64,000 nt of DNA from Chamaesiphon minutus PCC 6605. GTDB taxonomy: Bacteria > Cyanobacteriota > Cyanobacteriia > Cyanobacteriales > Chamaesiphonaceae. Shown one piece after another: positions 1 to 8,532 of this stretch. The translations under genes and the position numbers were made by a program. Location: contig NC_019697.1 of NCBI RefSeq assembly GCF_000317145.1, positions 1,860,001 to 1,924,000 on the forward strand. The letters are read 5' to 3'. Each line of letters begins with the position of its first letter. Positions within the stretch are counted from its first letter, which is position 1. A model generated the notes under the pieces. The model did no database searches and was not told where the DNA came from. It was given only the letters and a program-made list of their open reading frames with translations.

Positions 1-54
1 TGCTTTTGCCTCTTTCATCAACGGAGCATAAACTCCTATAGGGAAATATAAATG

Positions 55-399
55 TTAATCATTATTAGTGTTAGTATCTGGTGGTGAATCAACTGGATCG
101 AAGCAATCGGTTGACTGAGCGGAGTTTTTAGGACAAGTATTCTTGAGTAGATTGGCTACTGCTTTTGGGGTGACTCCGACTTTTTTGGCAGCCTGGGCGA
201 AATTCATCCCTTGATTTTGACATTCTATGATTCGATCGATCTCTGGTGGTGTCAGCCGACGATCTTCATATATAGTCCCAGCTAATTCCGAAAAAGATTT
301 TTGACATTTCTCACAAATATAACGTTGGTATTTCTGCTTTCCTCTTTTAGTTTTACCTCGTTTGTAAATTTTGGAATGACCACAATACATACAGTGCAT
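55..399 (-). CDS. Zinc-ribbon/HTH protein resembling the N-terminal half of IS1-type transposases (InsA-like)
   Basis: A 114-residue protein. The N-terminus has two CxxC knuckles (CMYC near residues 3-6, CEKC near 29-32) joined by a basic segment. A helix-turn-helix-like stretch follows (about residues 50-85, with AAKKVGVTPKAVANLL), then an acidic, Pro/Asp/Asn-rich tail. This layout matches the zinc finger plus HTH of InsA-type transposase subunits, but no catalytic DDE domain is present here. It starts 5 bases after the stop of the AAA+ ATPase gene and looks like the last visible gene of the transfer operon. It could be a DNA-binding accessory protein rather than a transposase remnant. Confident about the fold type, unsure of the role. 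Confidence 0.6.
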   Translation of the reverse strand: MHCMYCGHSKIYKRGKTKRGKQKYQRYICEKCQKSFSELAGTIYEDRRLTPPEIDRIIECQNQGMNFAQAAKKVGVTPKAVANLLKNTCPKNSAQSTDCFDPVDSPPDTNTNND

Positions 400-404
400 A
401 ATGA

Positions 405-1850
405 TTAATTACTATTGGGAATTGGGGCGTAGGCATCGAGGTGACGGTCTGGTAAGAATTTACGACTGCCGGAACTCGCTGGATCGGCTTTATCGACGAG
501 CATGTTACGAATTTCATGGATTTTCTTCTTGTCGCGTTTATACATTGAATTAAACGCTAATGTCGTCTTAATCAGATCGTCGATCGTCACCGTTAAACTC
601 TTACGTTCGCGGTGAACTCTGGCGATCGTATCTTGAGCGACTTGCTGAATTTCTGCGCCGATAAATTCAATGGAGCTATCGGCGAGGTGTTGCCACTCTT
701 GCGGAGAGAAGACCGAATCGTCTTCATTGGCAAACCGTTTATCGTAACGTTTGAGAAATAGTCTAAATAGCTCTATGCGCTGTCCCTCATCGGGCGAATC
801 GATAAAGAATATTCGATCGAATCTCCCCGAACGGGTCATTTCAATCGGCACTTCTGCCATCCGATTGAGGGTACCAATGACGAATACTTTGGCGAGTTTG
901 TCGTTGAGCCAAGTCAAGAATGTTGCCAGAATCCGTCGATCGATTCCCGCTCCAAATAATTTCTCGATCTCATCGACAAACAGAATGCAGGGGGCGCAGC
1001 TTTCAATGGTAGTTAGTAGTTTGGGTAAAGCCAATCCTCCACCTTCGATAACGTAATCGATGCTCAAGGCGAACAGTGGATAACCTAAGATGGCTGAGAT
1101 CGCGCGAGCTGAAAAGGTCTTTCCCGTTCCTGGTACTCCCGCCAGCATTACCCCTTTCGGGTAGGGTAAACCGATGGCTTCGGCGGCGGAACTGAGCCTG
1201 TACTGTAAATCTTCGATCCACCTCACTAACAGGTCTAAGCCGCCAATTTCGATGTGCTGGGGTGGTGGTTCGTAGCGGATACCCTTGAGTGCCAAACGTT
1301 TCGATCGAAATTGTTCGACTTGAGCGTAAGGATCGCGGAGGGGGTCGATCTTCCGCAAGCAGCCTTCTAAATCCGCGTGGGATAAACCCATCGACAACCG
1401 GATTAAGCGATCGTCTTGGGGTAAGGCATACTTCCCTAGTAACGCGTATATCTCTGACCCACTGGGCAACTCGACGATTCGTTCGGAGACTAAAAACCCT
1501 AAAGCGGAGGGAATCGGGGTTAAATCGGTTTGAAGTATGTATATACGTGTGGGTCGCTCGAATTCTTTGAAGTAGAGCGATCTCAATCGGTCGTAGACGA
1601 TCTGTTGCTCCATCTGCTCTAAACAAGCTAGGGCACTCAGATAATCTACCCAAACTTGCATACTACTATTTGTACTCGCCGAATCTATAGGTTGAATTAG
1701 CCTGTCTAGATTGCTCAGTGGCTCCAAACTACTGGCAACTGTCCAAGTGGGCAACTTGCCAATTCCTAACCGGAGCGGCACCGCTGGCTCGTCGATGGGG
1801 TCGCAGCGCAGGACGATAATTTCAAGTTGATGTGTTTCACATGCCAACAC
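405..1850 (-). CDS. AAA+ ATPase of the conjugation operon
   Basis: A classical AAA ATPase. About 215 N-terminal residues of unknown fold precede Walker A (GVPGTGKT), Walker B (CILFVDEIEK), and a second region of homology with sensor and arginine-finger residues (GTLNRM, RSGRFDRIFF). The family includes FtsH/Vps4-like remodelers; no protease domain follows, so unfolding or remodeling is likelier than proteolysis. The open frame reaches 1913, but that start overlaps the upstream gene by 77 bases. A GTG at 1850 (or TTG at 1847) just before the upstream stop at 1837 leaves a short coupling overlap and is preferred. No VirB11-type ATPase is visible in the operon; whether this protein serves the pilus machine is only inference. 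Confidence 0.75.
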   Translation of the reverse strand: MLACETHQLEIIVLRCDPIDEPAVPLRLGIGKLPTWTVASSLEPLSNLDRLIQPIDSASTNSSMQVWVDYLSALACLEQMEQQIVYDRLRSLYFKEFERPTRIYILQTDLTPIPSALGFLVSERIVELPSGSEIYALLGKYALPQDDRLIRLSMGLSHADLEGCLRKIDPLRDPYAQVEQFRSKRLALKGIRYEPPPQHIEIGGLDLLVRWIEDLQYRLSSAAEAIGLPYPKGVMLAGVPGTGKTFSARAISAILGYPLFALSIDYVIEGGGLALPKLLTTIESCAPCILFVDEIEKLFGAGIDRRILATFLTWLNDKLAKVFVIGTLNRMAEVPIEMTRSGRFDRIFFIDSPDEGQRIELFRLFLKRYDKRFANEDDSVFSPQEWQHLADSSIEFIGAEIQQVAQDTIARVHRERKSLTVTIDDLIKTTLAFNSMYKRDKKKIHEIRNMLVDKADPASSGSRKFLPDRHLDAYAPIPNSN

Positions 1851-3477
1851 TTTTGGTTTGACTCCGTTGTTGCGTGGGTGATTCTGGCTTGTTCTGTTTT
1901 TGCTGTGCGGCAATCCGCGATTGTTCGGCAGCCAACGTATTAGCCGCCTCTAAGTTGGCTCGATCTGCGGGTGCTAACTCGACCGCATCCGATTGGAAGG
2001 TCTTGAAAAATCCGTTAGTCATTTTGAGATCGGGATTATTGCTAACTGCCTTACCGTGCTGCGATAGTTGGAATTTATAGCGATCGAAGTTTGCCTGGGC
2101 TTCAAGGCTTTCTGGTCTGGCTTTGCCTTCAGGAGACTTGGTATAAAAGTTTTTGAGGTTAATCAAATCTTTGAGACTTACCCCAGGCTTAGAGCCATTC
2201 GGCGATTGTCCTGTAGTTAGAGCTTTCACCCCTGCCGCAGGAAGTGACTGCCCAGGCGGGACATTTGGCACTGAATCGGGCTGGTTATTGACTGCTGCCG
2301 TAGGAGCGACAATCGGGGCTTTGCCTGGAACTTCGTTTGCCAGCCCCTCGTTTTTTACGAATTGGCTGACGGCTGCATAGCGGGGAGCCGTGTATTCCTT
2401 GCTGAGAATGACATTCCCTCTCTCGTCCATATTGCCGAGGACGACTGGCTCTGGCGCGTCCACCTCGTACATTTTTATTTGGACGATCCCATCGCCCTCT
2501 CGCCCTGGAATTGGCTCGGCTTTAATGGTCGAGCCATTATCGAGTCTAACTTCACCATCGCGGTCGAGGCTGTCTTTAATTTCAATGAGAGCATCTACCT
2601 TCTGCTTGTTAGCGGTCGCGTCCGGTGCTTCCCCTGAAGACCGTGCCATCGACGAACTCTTTGTCATCCGTTCAAATTGGCGATCTGGTGGTTCGATGCC
2701 CGTCGCCCGTGTCACATCTAATTCATCTCGGAGCGACTGCTCGTTACGAACGATCGATGTTGCCCGTTGTTGTAAGTCATTAATCGAGTTGACGATCGGA
2801 ATATTGCGGTTGGCTTTAAACCGCCTATCGCGATCGTTTGCTGAATAAATGACCTTGCCCTGGGCATCTGTCTCAAACAGTGTTTTATTACCAGACTTAA
2901 TCAGTAAGTTCTCGCCATTGTTGATCCTCGACCCTTCGGAGCTAGAAATTAAATCGACGATCGCTTGCGCTTCAACTCCAGTAATTCCTGGTTTGAATGA
3001 AGTTTTCGTCTCCCAAAAATCGCTAAATTTGTAGAGCGTTTCGCCAGATGCTCTGGATGGCGAAAACTCTTCTTCATCTTGGGTTGAATTTGGCAACTTC
3101 TCTTCGATAGTAGGAGTAGTTGTTTCTTCTTCATCCCCCCGACCGCCTTGCGGCGCGCTTACGCGATTGCGCTCTGCTTCAACTTCCGATTGAGGGGTCG
3201 CTGTTTTACAGATTACCTCAAGATCTGCATACTCTAATTCGGATTTAGGCTGTGGCGATTCTTTGCTTGCCTTCAGATCGGGATTGTCTAGTGGAGCCTT
3301 ACCATTCGATTTATCAGTTACTTGAATTTTCGGCTTACGACGTTCGTAGGCGTTATTTGCCATCATCACAATGAAGTTAACAGTATTTCGGGTGGTATTT
3401 TTAAGCTGCTCGTCGCCGATAGCTGAAGTCTCTCTAAGATTTCTAATCAATTCATCCAAACTAACTTGGGCTGACAT
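1837..3477 (-). CDS. Hydrophilic protein of the transfer operon, not recognised
   Basis: No family recognised. The protein is hydrophilic, rich in Gln, Asn, Pro, Glu and Lys, with no signal peptide or membrane segment. The frame opens with a GTG at 3519, but an ATG at 3477 (protein beginning MSAQVSLDELIRNLRE) has a GAGG about 10 bases upstream and is the better start. The first 60 residues form a short helical domain; the rest is low complexity with Pro/Gln-rich linkers. Around 3137-3178 the coding DNA holds a short GC-rich hairpin element, in frame, that looks inserted. Its position between the coupling protein and the AAA ATPase suggests a cytoplasmic accessory or secreted substrate of the transfer system, but that is inference. 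Confidence 0.6.
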   Translation of the reverse strand: MSAQVSLDELIRNLRETSAIGDEQLKNTTRNTVNFIVMMANNAYERRKPKIQVTDKSNGKAPLDNPDLKASKESPQPKSELEYADLEVICKTATPQSEVEAERNRVSAPQGGRGDEEETTTPTIEEKLPNSTQDEEEFSPSRASGETLYKFSDFWETKTSFKPGITGVEAQAIVDLISSSEGSRINNGENLLIKSGNKTLFETDAQGKVIYSANDRDRRFKANRNIPIVNSINDLQQRATSIVRNEQSLRDELDVTRATGIEPPDRQFERMTKSSSMARSSGEAPDATANKQKVDALIEIKDSLDRDGEVRLDNGSTIKAEPIPGREGDGIVQIKMYEVDAPEPVVLGNMDERGNVILSKEYTAPRYAAVSQFVKNEGLANEVPGKAPIVAPTAAVNNQPDSVPNVPPGQSLPAAGVKALTTGQSPNGSKPGVSLKDLINLKNFYTKSPEGKARPESLEAQANFDRYKFQLSQHGKAVSNNPDLKMTNGFFKTFQSDAVELAPADRANLEAANTLAAEQSRIAAQQKQNKPESPTQQRSQTKSVGM

Positions 3478-3509
3478 ACTTTCGCTTGCCTCTAGTATTG
3501 AATTAAAAT

Positions 3510-3740
3510 TTATACGCACATTGCTATGACTGAATTAGCCGTCACCATTAACGGGATATTTTCAATCAGTACGCGACCCGTTTCGGTAGAGCGCATGTAG
3601 GCTAATTTACTATCGACCGCGATCGCTCGATAGGTAATCGGTAGCTCAAAATCTTCCTCTCGTTCTAAAACGATCGCCCCATTTTGGATCAGAACTAGTG
3701 TTTGAAAATCGTTGATAACCGCGATTTCTGGTTGTGACAT
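3510..3740 (-). CDS. Small conserved-looking protein of the transfer operon, unknown
   Basis: A 76-residue soluble protein of alternating hydrophobic and charged residues, which suggests a small beta-rich fold (for example TLVLIQNGAIVLERE and RVLIENIPLMVTANSVIAM). There is no signal peptide, Cys motif or TM helix. It starts 16 bases after the VirD4-like gene and ends close to the next gene, so it sits in the operon. I do not recognise the family. Confidence 0.55.
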   Translation of the reverse strand: MSQPEIAVINDFQTLVLIQNGAIVLEREEDFELPITYRAIAVDSKLAYMRSTETGRVLIENIPLMVTANSVIAMCV

Positions 3741-3756
3741 ATCAATAATTCGACTG

Positions 3757-5583
3757 TTAAATATTCAAGGTAGTCATCATTGAATGCGGCGGTTCTGCCA
3801 TATCTTCAGTGACTTCTTCGGTCTGTGAACTTAGCGGTAAGATGTCGTTTAAGATTTGGTAATATTCCCGCATTAGTTGGGCATAATCCTGTTGCTGTGT
3901 TGGCTTGCCACGTTTGGCGACATCGCAGAGTAATCGATATTTGCGCTTGGATTCTGCCCTGAATTTGGTGTTGAGTTTTTTGCTGAACTTGAAGCTGTGT
4001 TTGTAAGGCAAACCTACTTCTTCTTTATTCCCAACAGTAGGAGCTTGAATGACACAAGTACCTTTCGGGAAATTCTGTGGTTCGTGTGGCTCTAATAGGG
4101 ACACTTGATGGAGTTGAGTACCTGTCGTCCGACTGGTGCCGCTACCCTTGCCCGAATTGGTCGATTTGGAAACAGTCGGTAGTTCCATCTCTTGCTTGCA
4201 GAGTAAATCTGACAGGACTTTGGCTGTCTCTGGATTCCCAGGATTGAACCAGATTGTTGTCGCACAACTAGCGAGGAAACCCTCTGCCCTTGCCTTCCCG
4301 TATTTTTCCAGTTGACCTAAATACTGAATTCCCAAGATGAGACTGCATCCAGAAGACCGATAGCGGTTGAGCCAATCGAGAACCACTGGCATGTTTAAGG
4401 TGTCGAACTCATCGAGAATAATCACCAGCGGACGATCTCGTTGATATTTGAGGTTGTAGCTGACGATCTGTTCTAACGCCGTAGCAATTAGCGGTAATGT
4501 CGATTGTTCGTTGGCTTGGTTGACCCCGAATACTAACATCTGCTTGCCGTCTACCTTCAGTGGCTCGTCTGGGTTGAAGCGGGGGAAAGTACTCGTACCG
4601 CAGAAATTGTCAAGGAAGTTAGGCAGAATCATCGGCGAGAGAAACTTTGCCGCCGTCGCCAGTAATCCGCCCTCGGTATTGTTTTTTTCACCCTCCCCAC
4701 TGCTGCTAGTCAGGATTGAAAATGCGCTGTAGCACCACGGCGGAATCTTATCGCGGTGCAGTTCCAGCCGTTTGGAAAGATTTGGCAGGGAGAGAATTTG
4801 ACTCGCCATCAAGATATTTGCATAGCTGGGCACGTTGAGATATTCAGCGACCCATCTTGCCATCAAGAACGCACCTTCTAGGATTGTTTTACCCCCAGGA
4901 TCGAAAAAGCCATCGGTTTTGGCATCTTTGCTGGCATTATTTCGCACCAAACAGCCGATCGCTTCTCTGACTCCCGCTAAATCCGCAGAATTCTTAATCA
5001 GATCGAAGATATTAAACGTCCCCGACAATAGGCTCCCAGGCGCGAGAGTGCGGACTTGATAGCCATAATCGATCGCAATGGGCATCAACGATTCAGCCAA
5101 GCCATTATTATCGAACTTATAATCGAATAGCACGATCGAACATGCCTCTTTGATGGCTGAGATCGCCGCAGGTTCGATGAAGTTAAGCGTCTTCCCCCAC
5201 CCCGCTCCGCCGATAACCAATGTGCCGCAATTGATTTGGGGAAAAAAGAGGATGTTCTTGGCTCGATGCGGTGATTTCCATTGCTGGGGTGGCATCCCAA
5301 TTGGTTCTTGGATGTAATAGGTTGCGTCGTTAAATTGAGAGTTCTTCCCGACACAAGCTAACCCCGCTGCTTTCGAGTTTTTCAGATCGTCGGCATTTGC
5401 CCACCGCGCTCTAGCCGTCTTCCCTTTTTTGGGGATTCTGCTTCGCAAGATAGTCATAATGGCAATCCCGACTAGCATCAAGCCAATGACTGCGACTTGC
5501 GGATCGGCTTTGAGTTTGGCAATAACGATATTTAATGGCTTTAAATCTATCGAAGTTGTGTTTTTCAATATCCTTGCTCGCAA
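3757..5583 (-). CDS. Type IV coupling protein, VirD4/TraG family
   Basis: This protein brings plasmid DNA and relaxase to the secretion channel at the inner membrane. It has one predicted membrane helix near residues 30-46, Walker A GGAGWGKT at 125-132, then FDYKFD. Walker B is PLVIILDEFD near 390-400, followed by GIQYLGQLEKYG, as in TraG/VirD4. Length (about 608) fits the family, although VirD4 usually has two N-terminal helices. The first codon is TTG at 5583 and overlaps the upstream gene by 19 bases, so the exact start is uncertain. Its presence with virB-like genes supports a conjugative rather than effector-only system. No relaxase gene lies in the window. Confidence 0.9.
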   Translation of the reverse strand: MRARILKNTTSIDLKPLNIVIAKLKADPQVAVIGLMLVGIAIMTILRSRIPKKGKTARARWANADDLKNSKAAGLACVGKNSQFNDATYYIQEPIGMPPQQWKSPHRAKNILFFPQINCGTLVIGGAGWGKTLNFIEPAAISAIKEACSIVLFDYKFDNNGLAESLMPIAIDYGYQVRTLAPGSLLSGTFNIFDLIKNSADLAGVREAIGCLVRNNASKDAKTDGFFDPGGKTILEGAFLMARWVAEYLNVPSYANILMASQILSLPNLSKRLELHRDKIPPWCYSAFSILTSSSGEGEKNNTEGGLLATAAKFLSPMILPNFLDNFCGTSTFPRFNPDEPLKVDGKQMLVFGVNQANEQSTLPLIATALEQIVSYNLKYQRDRPLVIILDEFDTLNMPVVLDWLNRYRSSGCSLILGIQYLGQLEKYGKARAEGFLASCATTIWFNPGNPETAKVLSDLLCKQEMELPTVSKSTNSGKGSGTSRTTGTQLHQVSLLEPHEPQNFPKGTCVIQAPTVGNKEEVGLPYKHSFKFSKKLNTKFRAESKRKYRLLCDVAKRGKPTQQQDYAQLMREYYQILNDILPLSSQTEEVTEDMAEPPHSMMTTLNI

Positions 5584-6344
5584 ATTTCAAAGTTTCGATC
5601 TTCACCTTCTTGCCGTTGGACGACATTAAAGCAGTGAAATTTAGGGGATGACTTAAACATCTCTTTGCCCACGCCAATATCTTCTAATTGCAATGAGATC
5701 GGTATTCCCTCTTCGGGTGTAACGATGTACAAACAGCCGAGTTTGCCGCAGGTTTCGGGGGCAATAATTCTAAACACAGTGTATTTTTGGTCTTGAGATT
5801 TAAACTGAGTAACACTAAGCTTGCTCCGCAGATAAGCAAGCGTTACCTTGGAATCTAGCCTCACTCCTGACTCGACAACTTTATCGATTTGTTCGCTAGT
5901 GAGATTAGGTATTTTATCTGGAGATTTGAAGATTTCTGTCTTCTGTTGAAAAATCAGGCGACTAGCTCCAAATGCCAGGGTGAGGATGGCAAGAATTACA
6001 GTTGTCGTCAATAAAAACTTCCAATTCTTATTCTTACCATCGCTTTTAGTTGACTCATCCTTGGCTGGTTTCTTGCTTGTTACTTCACTTTCTACTGGCT
6101 CGTCCTTAACAGGTTTAGTTTTAACTACATCACTTTTGGGAAGTTCACCTTTGGGTGGTTTACTTTTAGCGGGTTTACTCTCTGGTGCCTCGGTAAGTGG
6201 TGTTGTTACGTCTGACTGGGTGATTTTAAGTAGGATACTTTTTGGCTGTTGCTGTTCTGCCGTTGCGCCGGAATCTGAATCTACTGTTGGCAATTCGGTA
6301 GTGCTAGCTTTAATTTGATTGGGTTCGCTCGGCGTTAAATCCAC
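5565..6344 (-). CDS. Bitopic membrane protein with Lys/Pro-rich cytoplasmic arm, transfer operon
   Basis: A 259-residue protein, GTG start. An N-terminal arm of about 100 residues carries repeated Lys-Pro/Lys-Ser units (KPAKSKPPKGE, VKTKPVKDEP, KKPAKDESTK). One TM helix lies near 108-130 (FLLTTTVILAILTLAF), followed by a globular domain of about 125 residues with cysteines (CGKLGC, HCFNVV, EICEQGY) that probably sits in the periplasm. The architecture recalls one-TM assembly factors of secretion systems. It overlaps the coupling-protein gene by 19 bases. I do not recognise the family. Confidence 0.65.
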   Translation of the reverse strand: MDLTPSEPNQIKASTTELPTVDSDSGATAEQQQPKSILLKITQSDVTTPLTEAPESKPAKSKPPKGELPKSDVVKTKPVKDEPVESEVTSKKPAKDESTKSDGKNKNWKFLLTTTVILAILTLAFGASRLIFQQKTEIFKSPDKIPNLTSEQIDKVVESGVRLDSKVTLAYLRSKLSVTQFKSQDQKYTVFRIIAPETCGKLGCLYIVTPEEGIPISLQLEDIGVGKEMFKSSPKFHCFNVVQRQEGEDRNFEICEQGY

Positions 6345-6400
6345 TTAAATCTCTCCAGTAAACGATGTGCTGTGACGACTCGTACCTGCATGATTTTCTC

Positions 6401-7861
6401 CTAACTGATATTAGTAATATTCGACAGTGGACTATAAGAGCCGATCGTGTGCGAACCAAATAATTTCTGGTAAGCGATCGACGTGTCGGTTGTTGCTGGT
6501 GCCGCTGCTACTGTGGGTGCTATCTCTCCGTTGCTCTCTGTTGCTCCATTACTCTGTTTAGTGGGAATAATGGTCGGTAATGTTGCTGCCGCTGGAGCTG
6601 TAGGCGTTGGGGTAGTGGGAGTAGCGGTAATGTCTGGCATTTCCACTTTCATCGGGAACAGTGCCAGTTTATTCTTCTCGCTCACTTGCGGTAGTGGTAA
6701 GGCGATCGGCCCGATAAATTTCGAGCTACAGTTGCGCTCGAAGGCGATATTGGTACAAAAAGCCAAGTACAGCCGTTGTTCGACGGTGCCAGTTTTGGCG
6801 TTGCCGCGTTCTAGCACGAGCTTCATCTGGTCTGAATCGAATGCTGGTGCTACCCCAGGCGGTTCTTTAAAGTTCCACAGCGTCTTGCCAATCGACCCGA
6901 CCCCACCATCGATCCATTTGGTTTGCCCTGGCTTATGTATTTGGATTGCCAAATTGCGATTGAGGGGATTCGATCTACCCGCGACCATGTTTTGTAAGAC
7001 CGTATAGTCGCAATGAGGCTCTTTACAGGTGGAATTAGGGACGCGATTACTGCCCGAAATTAAATTGATCCCGGTAATTTTCTGCCCATTTTTCCCTGGC
7101 ACCTCTGTCTCTAGATGATCGACCTTCATCAGATTGGCAGTGGTGAGACTAGTTGATGGCATCAATAAGATCTTGGCAAAGGAGACATCTGCTGCCAGTG
7201 GAAAGCTCGTCGTCGGTAAGTTTTGGATGTTGAGCTTATTGGCAAAGTCGCCATAGGGAATGTTGTGCATTCCGGTTTGGGCGATGGGGATGGCGGCACG
7301 GACATCCGCTGGAATTGGATTCGCACCGCAACTTGTCGCCGCAACACTTCCAAAAGTTGGCACCGCACCCGCCCCACAAGCTCCCCAAGAACCGACTTGC
7401 TCGGTATTGATGGCAACATTGGCCAGTTGCGGGAACGCCGTGACGAGTTGTTTGACGGGCACTTTATCTAGAAACTTGAAATTGCTTAATGCTCCTTGAA
7501 CTGCTGTTTGAACTTCTGGGGTCGTGGGATAGATTTTTTGAGCTAAAGTCACCATCGACTCATTCCCGCCACTGCCGACACCCGTAAAAGCACCGATGGG
7601 CAGTTGCGACCACGATCCACCTTTAGCGATCGTCGTGGTAGTGGGTTGAGTTTGGGGTGTGGTGGCGGGAAATTGGATTTGAATGTTTTGAGTTGGTGGT
7701 GCGATATTTTTAAGAGTCACGCTCCCAAATGCGTCTTTAATCATCGCGATGGTCTTGGCGTTTTCCGCTTGGCTCAATGCGGACGCTTCTTGCGATTTCA
7801 CGATCGTTGCCGTAGACCCGATCGCGAGTAAGGCTAAACTTCCAATTTTGATGATGTTCAT
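6401..7861 (-). CDS. Secreted protein of the transfer operon, unknown family
   Basis: A 486-residue protein with a clear signal peptide (SLALLAIGSTATIV, cleavage near the ASA of residues 26-28). The mature part has several cysteines (CGAGAVPTFGSVAATSC, CKEPHCDY, CTNIAFERNC), which suggests disulfides in the periplasm or outside the cell. A Pro/Thr/Ala-rich linker follows, then a short C-terminal segment. It overlaps the preceding small membrane gene by 4 bases (ATGA), so the two are coupled. Position in the operon suggests a pilus or mating-pair component, but no family is recognised. Confidence 0.65.
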   Translation of the reverse strand: MNIIKIGSLALLAIGSTATIVKSQEASALSQAENAKTIAMIKDAFGSVTLKNIAPPTQNIQIQFPATTPQTQPTTTTIAKGGSWSQLPIGAFTGVGSGGNESMVTLAQKIYPTTPEVQTAVQGALSNFKFLDKVPVKQLVTAFPQLANVAINTEQVGSWGACGAGAVPTFGSVAATSCGANPIPADVRAAIPIAQTGMHNIPYGDFANKLNIQNLPTTSFPLAADVSFAKILLMPSTSLTTANLMKVDHLETEVPGKNGQKITGINLISGSNRVPNSTCKEPHCDYTVLQNMVAGRSNPLNRNLAIQIHKPGQTKWIDGGVGSIGKTLWNFKEPPGVAPAFDSDQMKLVLERGNAKTGTVEQRLYLAFCTNIAFERNCSSKFIGPIALPLPQVSEKNKLALFPMKVEMPDITATPTTPTPTAPAAATLPTIIPTKQSNGATESNGEIAPTVAAAPATTDTSIAYQKLFGSHTIGSYSPLSNITNIS

Positions 7862-8043
7862 CTCGCTTTTGCTGCCTCTTTAAATAGTGAATATGTCGGT
7901 AACAGATTGTCTTTAATGAACCTAAAAGTTTCGGTTGTTGACTGGTAGAGTTCGTAAAAAAGGATTGTTAAAATTACGGCGAGGACTAAATACAGTGTTA
8001 GCTTTAGGGTTCGCCACCCGATCGGTAACAAAACTCGTCTCAT
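7858..8043 (-). CDS. Small one-TM protein overlapping the VirB9/TraK-like gene
   Basis: A 61-residue protein with one strongly hydrophobic helix (LTLYLVLAVILTILFYEL) flanked by basic residues, then an amphipathic tail. Its ATG lies inside the 3' end of the neighbouring gene (122-base overlap in another frame) and its stop overlaps the start of the secreted-protein gene by ATGA. Both couplings and the clean TM helix make it a plausible real gene. Small TM proteins are common in T4SS operons (VirB7-like position), but it has no lipobox. Confidence 0.5.
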   Translation of the reverse strand: MRRVLLPIGWRTLKLTLYLVLAVILTILFYELYQSTTETFRFIKDNLLPTYSLFKEAAKAR

Positions 8044-8458
8044 GTTCTGGCTGAGGGATTTTACTAACTTTGATGGTGATAGTATAAGGATGTAATTGAT
8101 TGCGCCTGTCTTTGGTAATCACTCGAATCGTGCCTCTGTAGCCGATTCTTGCTGCCGAACGCGCACTAATTAACAGGATTGACGAGTTATTACATGCCGT
8201 GCGATTGCAACCGTTGGCATTAAACAGGAGGCTTTTGGTTAGCACTTCTGGGTTATCAACCATGATCGATTTGATGCGACGATCCGTGCGCGACCAATTA
8301 AATAAATGTCCGGTGCCTTGAGTGATATTTATCTCGATATTTCTGTTTTCAGAATTGAGATCTTTAGGGTGAGCGGGAGCTACAACGAGCATTGAAATAC
8401 ACCCAGCTAATCCCAGTAACCAAGATCTCAACTTGCTAACTTCGATTTGTCTTAGCAT
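7922..8458 (-). CDS. Periplasmic VirB9/TraK or secretin-N-like protein
   Basis: The frame is open from a TTG at 8524. The ATG at 8458 has GAGG upstream and puts a signal peptide at the N-terminus (LRSWLLGLAGCISMLVVAPAHP), so it is chosen; about 178 residues. The mature part has short strands typical of VirB9/TraK or secretin N-domains: INITQGTGHLFNWSRTDRRI, then DNPEVL, then SILLISARSAARIGYRGTIRVIT. The operon position between VirB10-like and other envelope proteins agrees. An LAGC sequence in the leader resembles a lipobox, but the following residues are hydrophobic, so ordinary cleavage is likelier. Family assignment is tentative. Confidence 0.55.
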   Translation of the reverse strand: MLRQIEVSKLRSWLLGLAGCISMLVVAPAHPKDLNSENRNIEINITQGTGHLFNWSRTDRRIKSIMVDNPEVLTKSLLFNANGCNRTACNNSSILLISARSAARIGYRGTIRVITKDRRNQLHPYTITIKVSKIPQPEHETSFVTDRVANPKANTVFSPRRNFNNPFLRTLPVNNRNF

Positions 8459-8532
8459 TACTTGAAACCTCGAAGAAAAGCGCGTCGTAAGAGCGACGAT
8501 CGAAATAGAGCTGTGGACTGCCAACGACTCAA

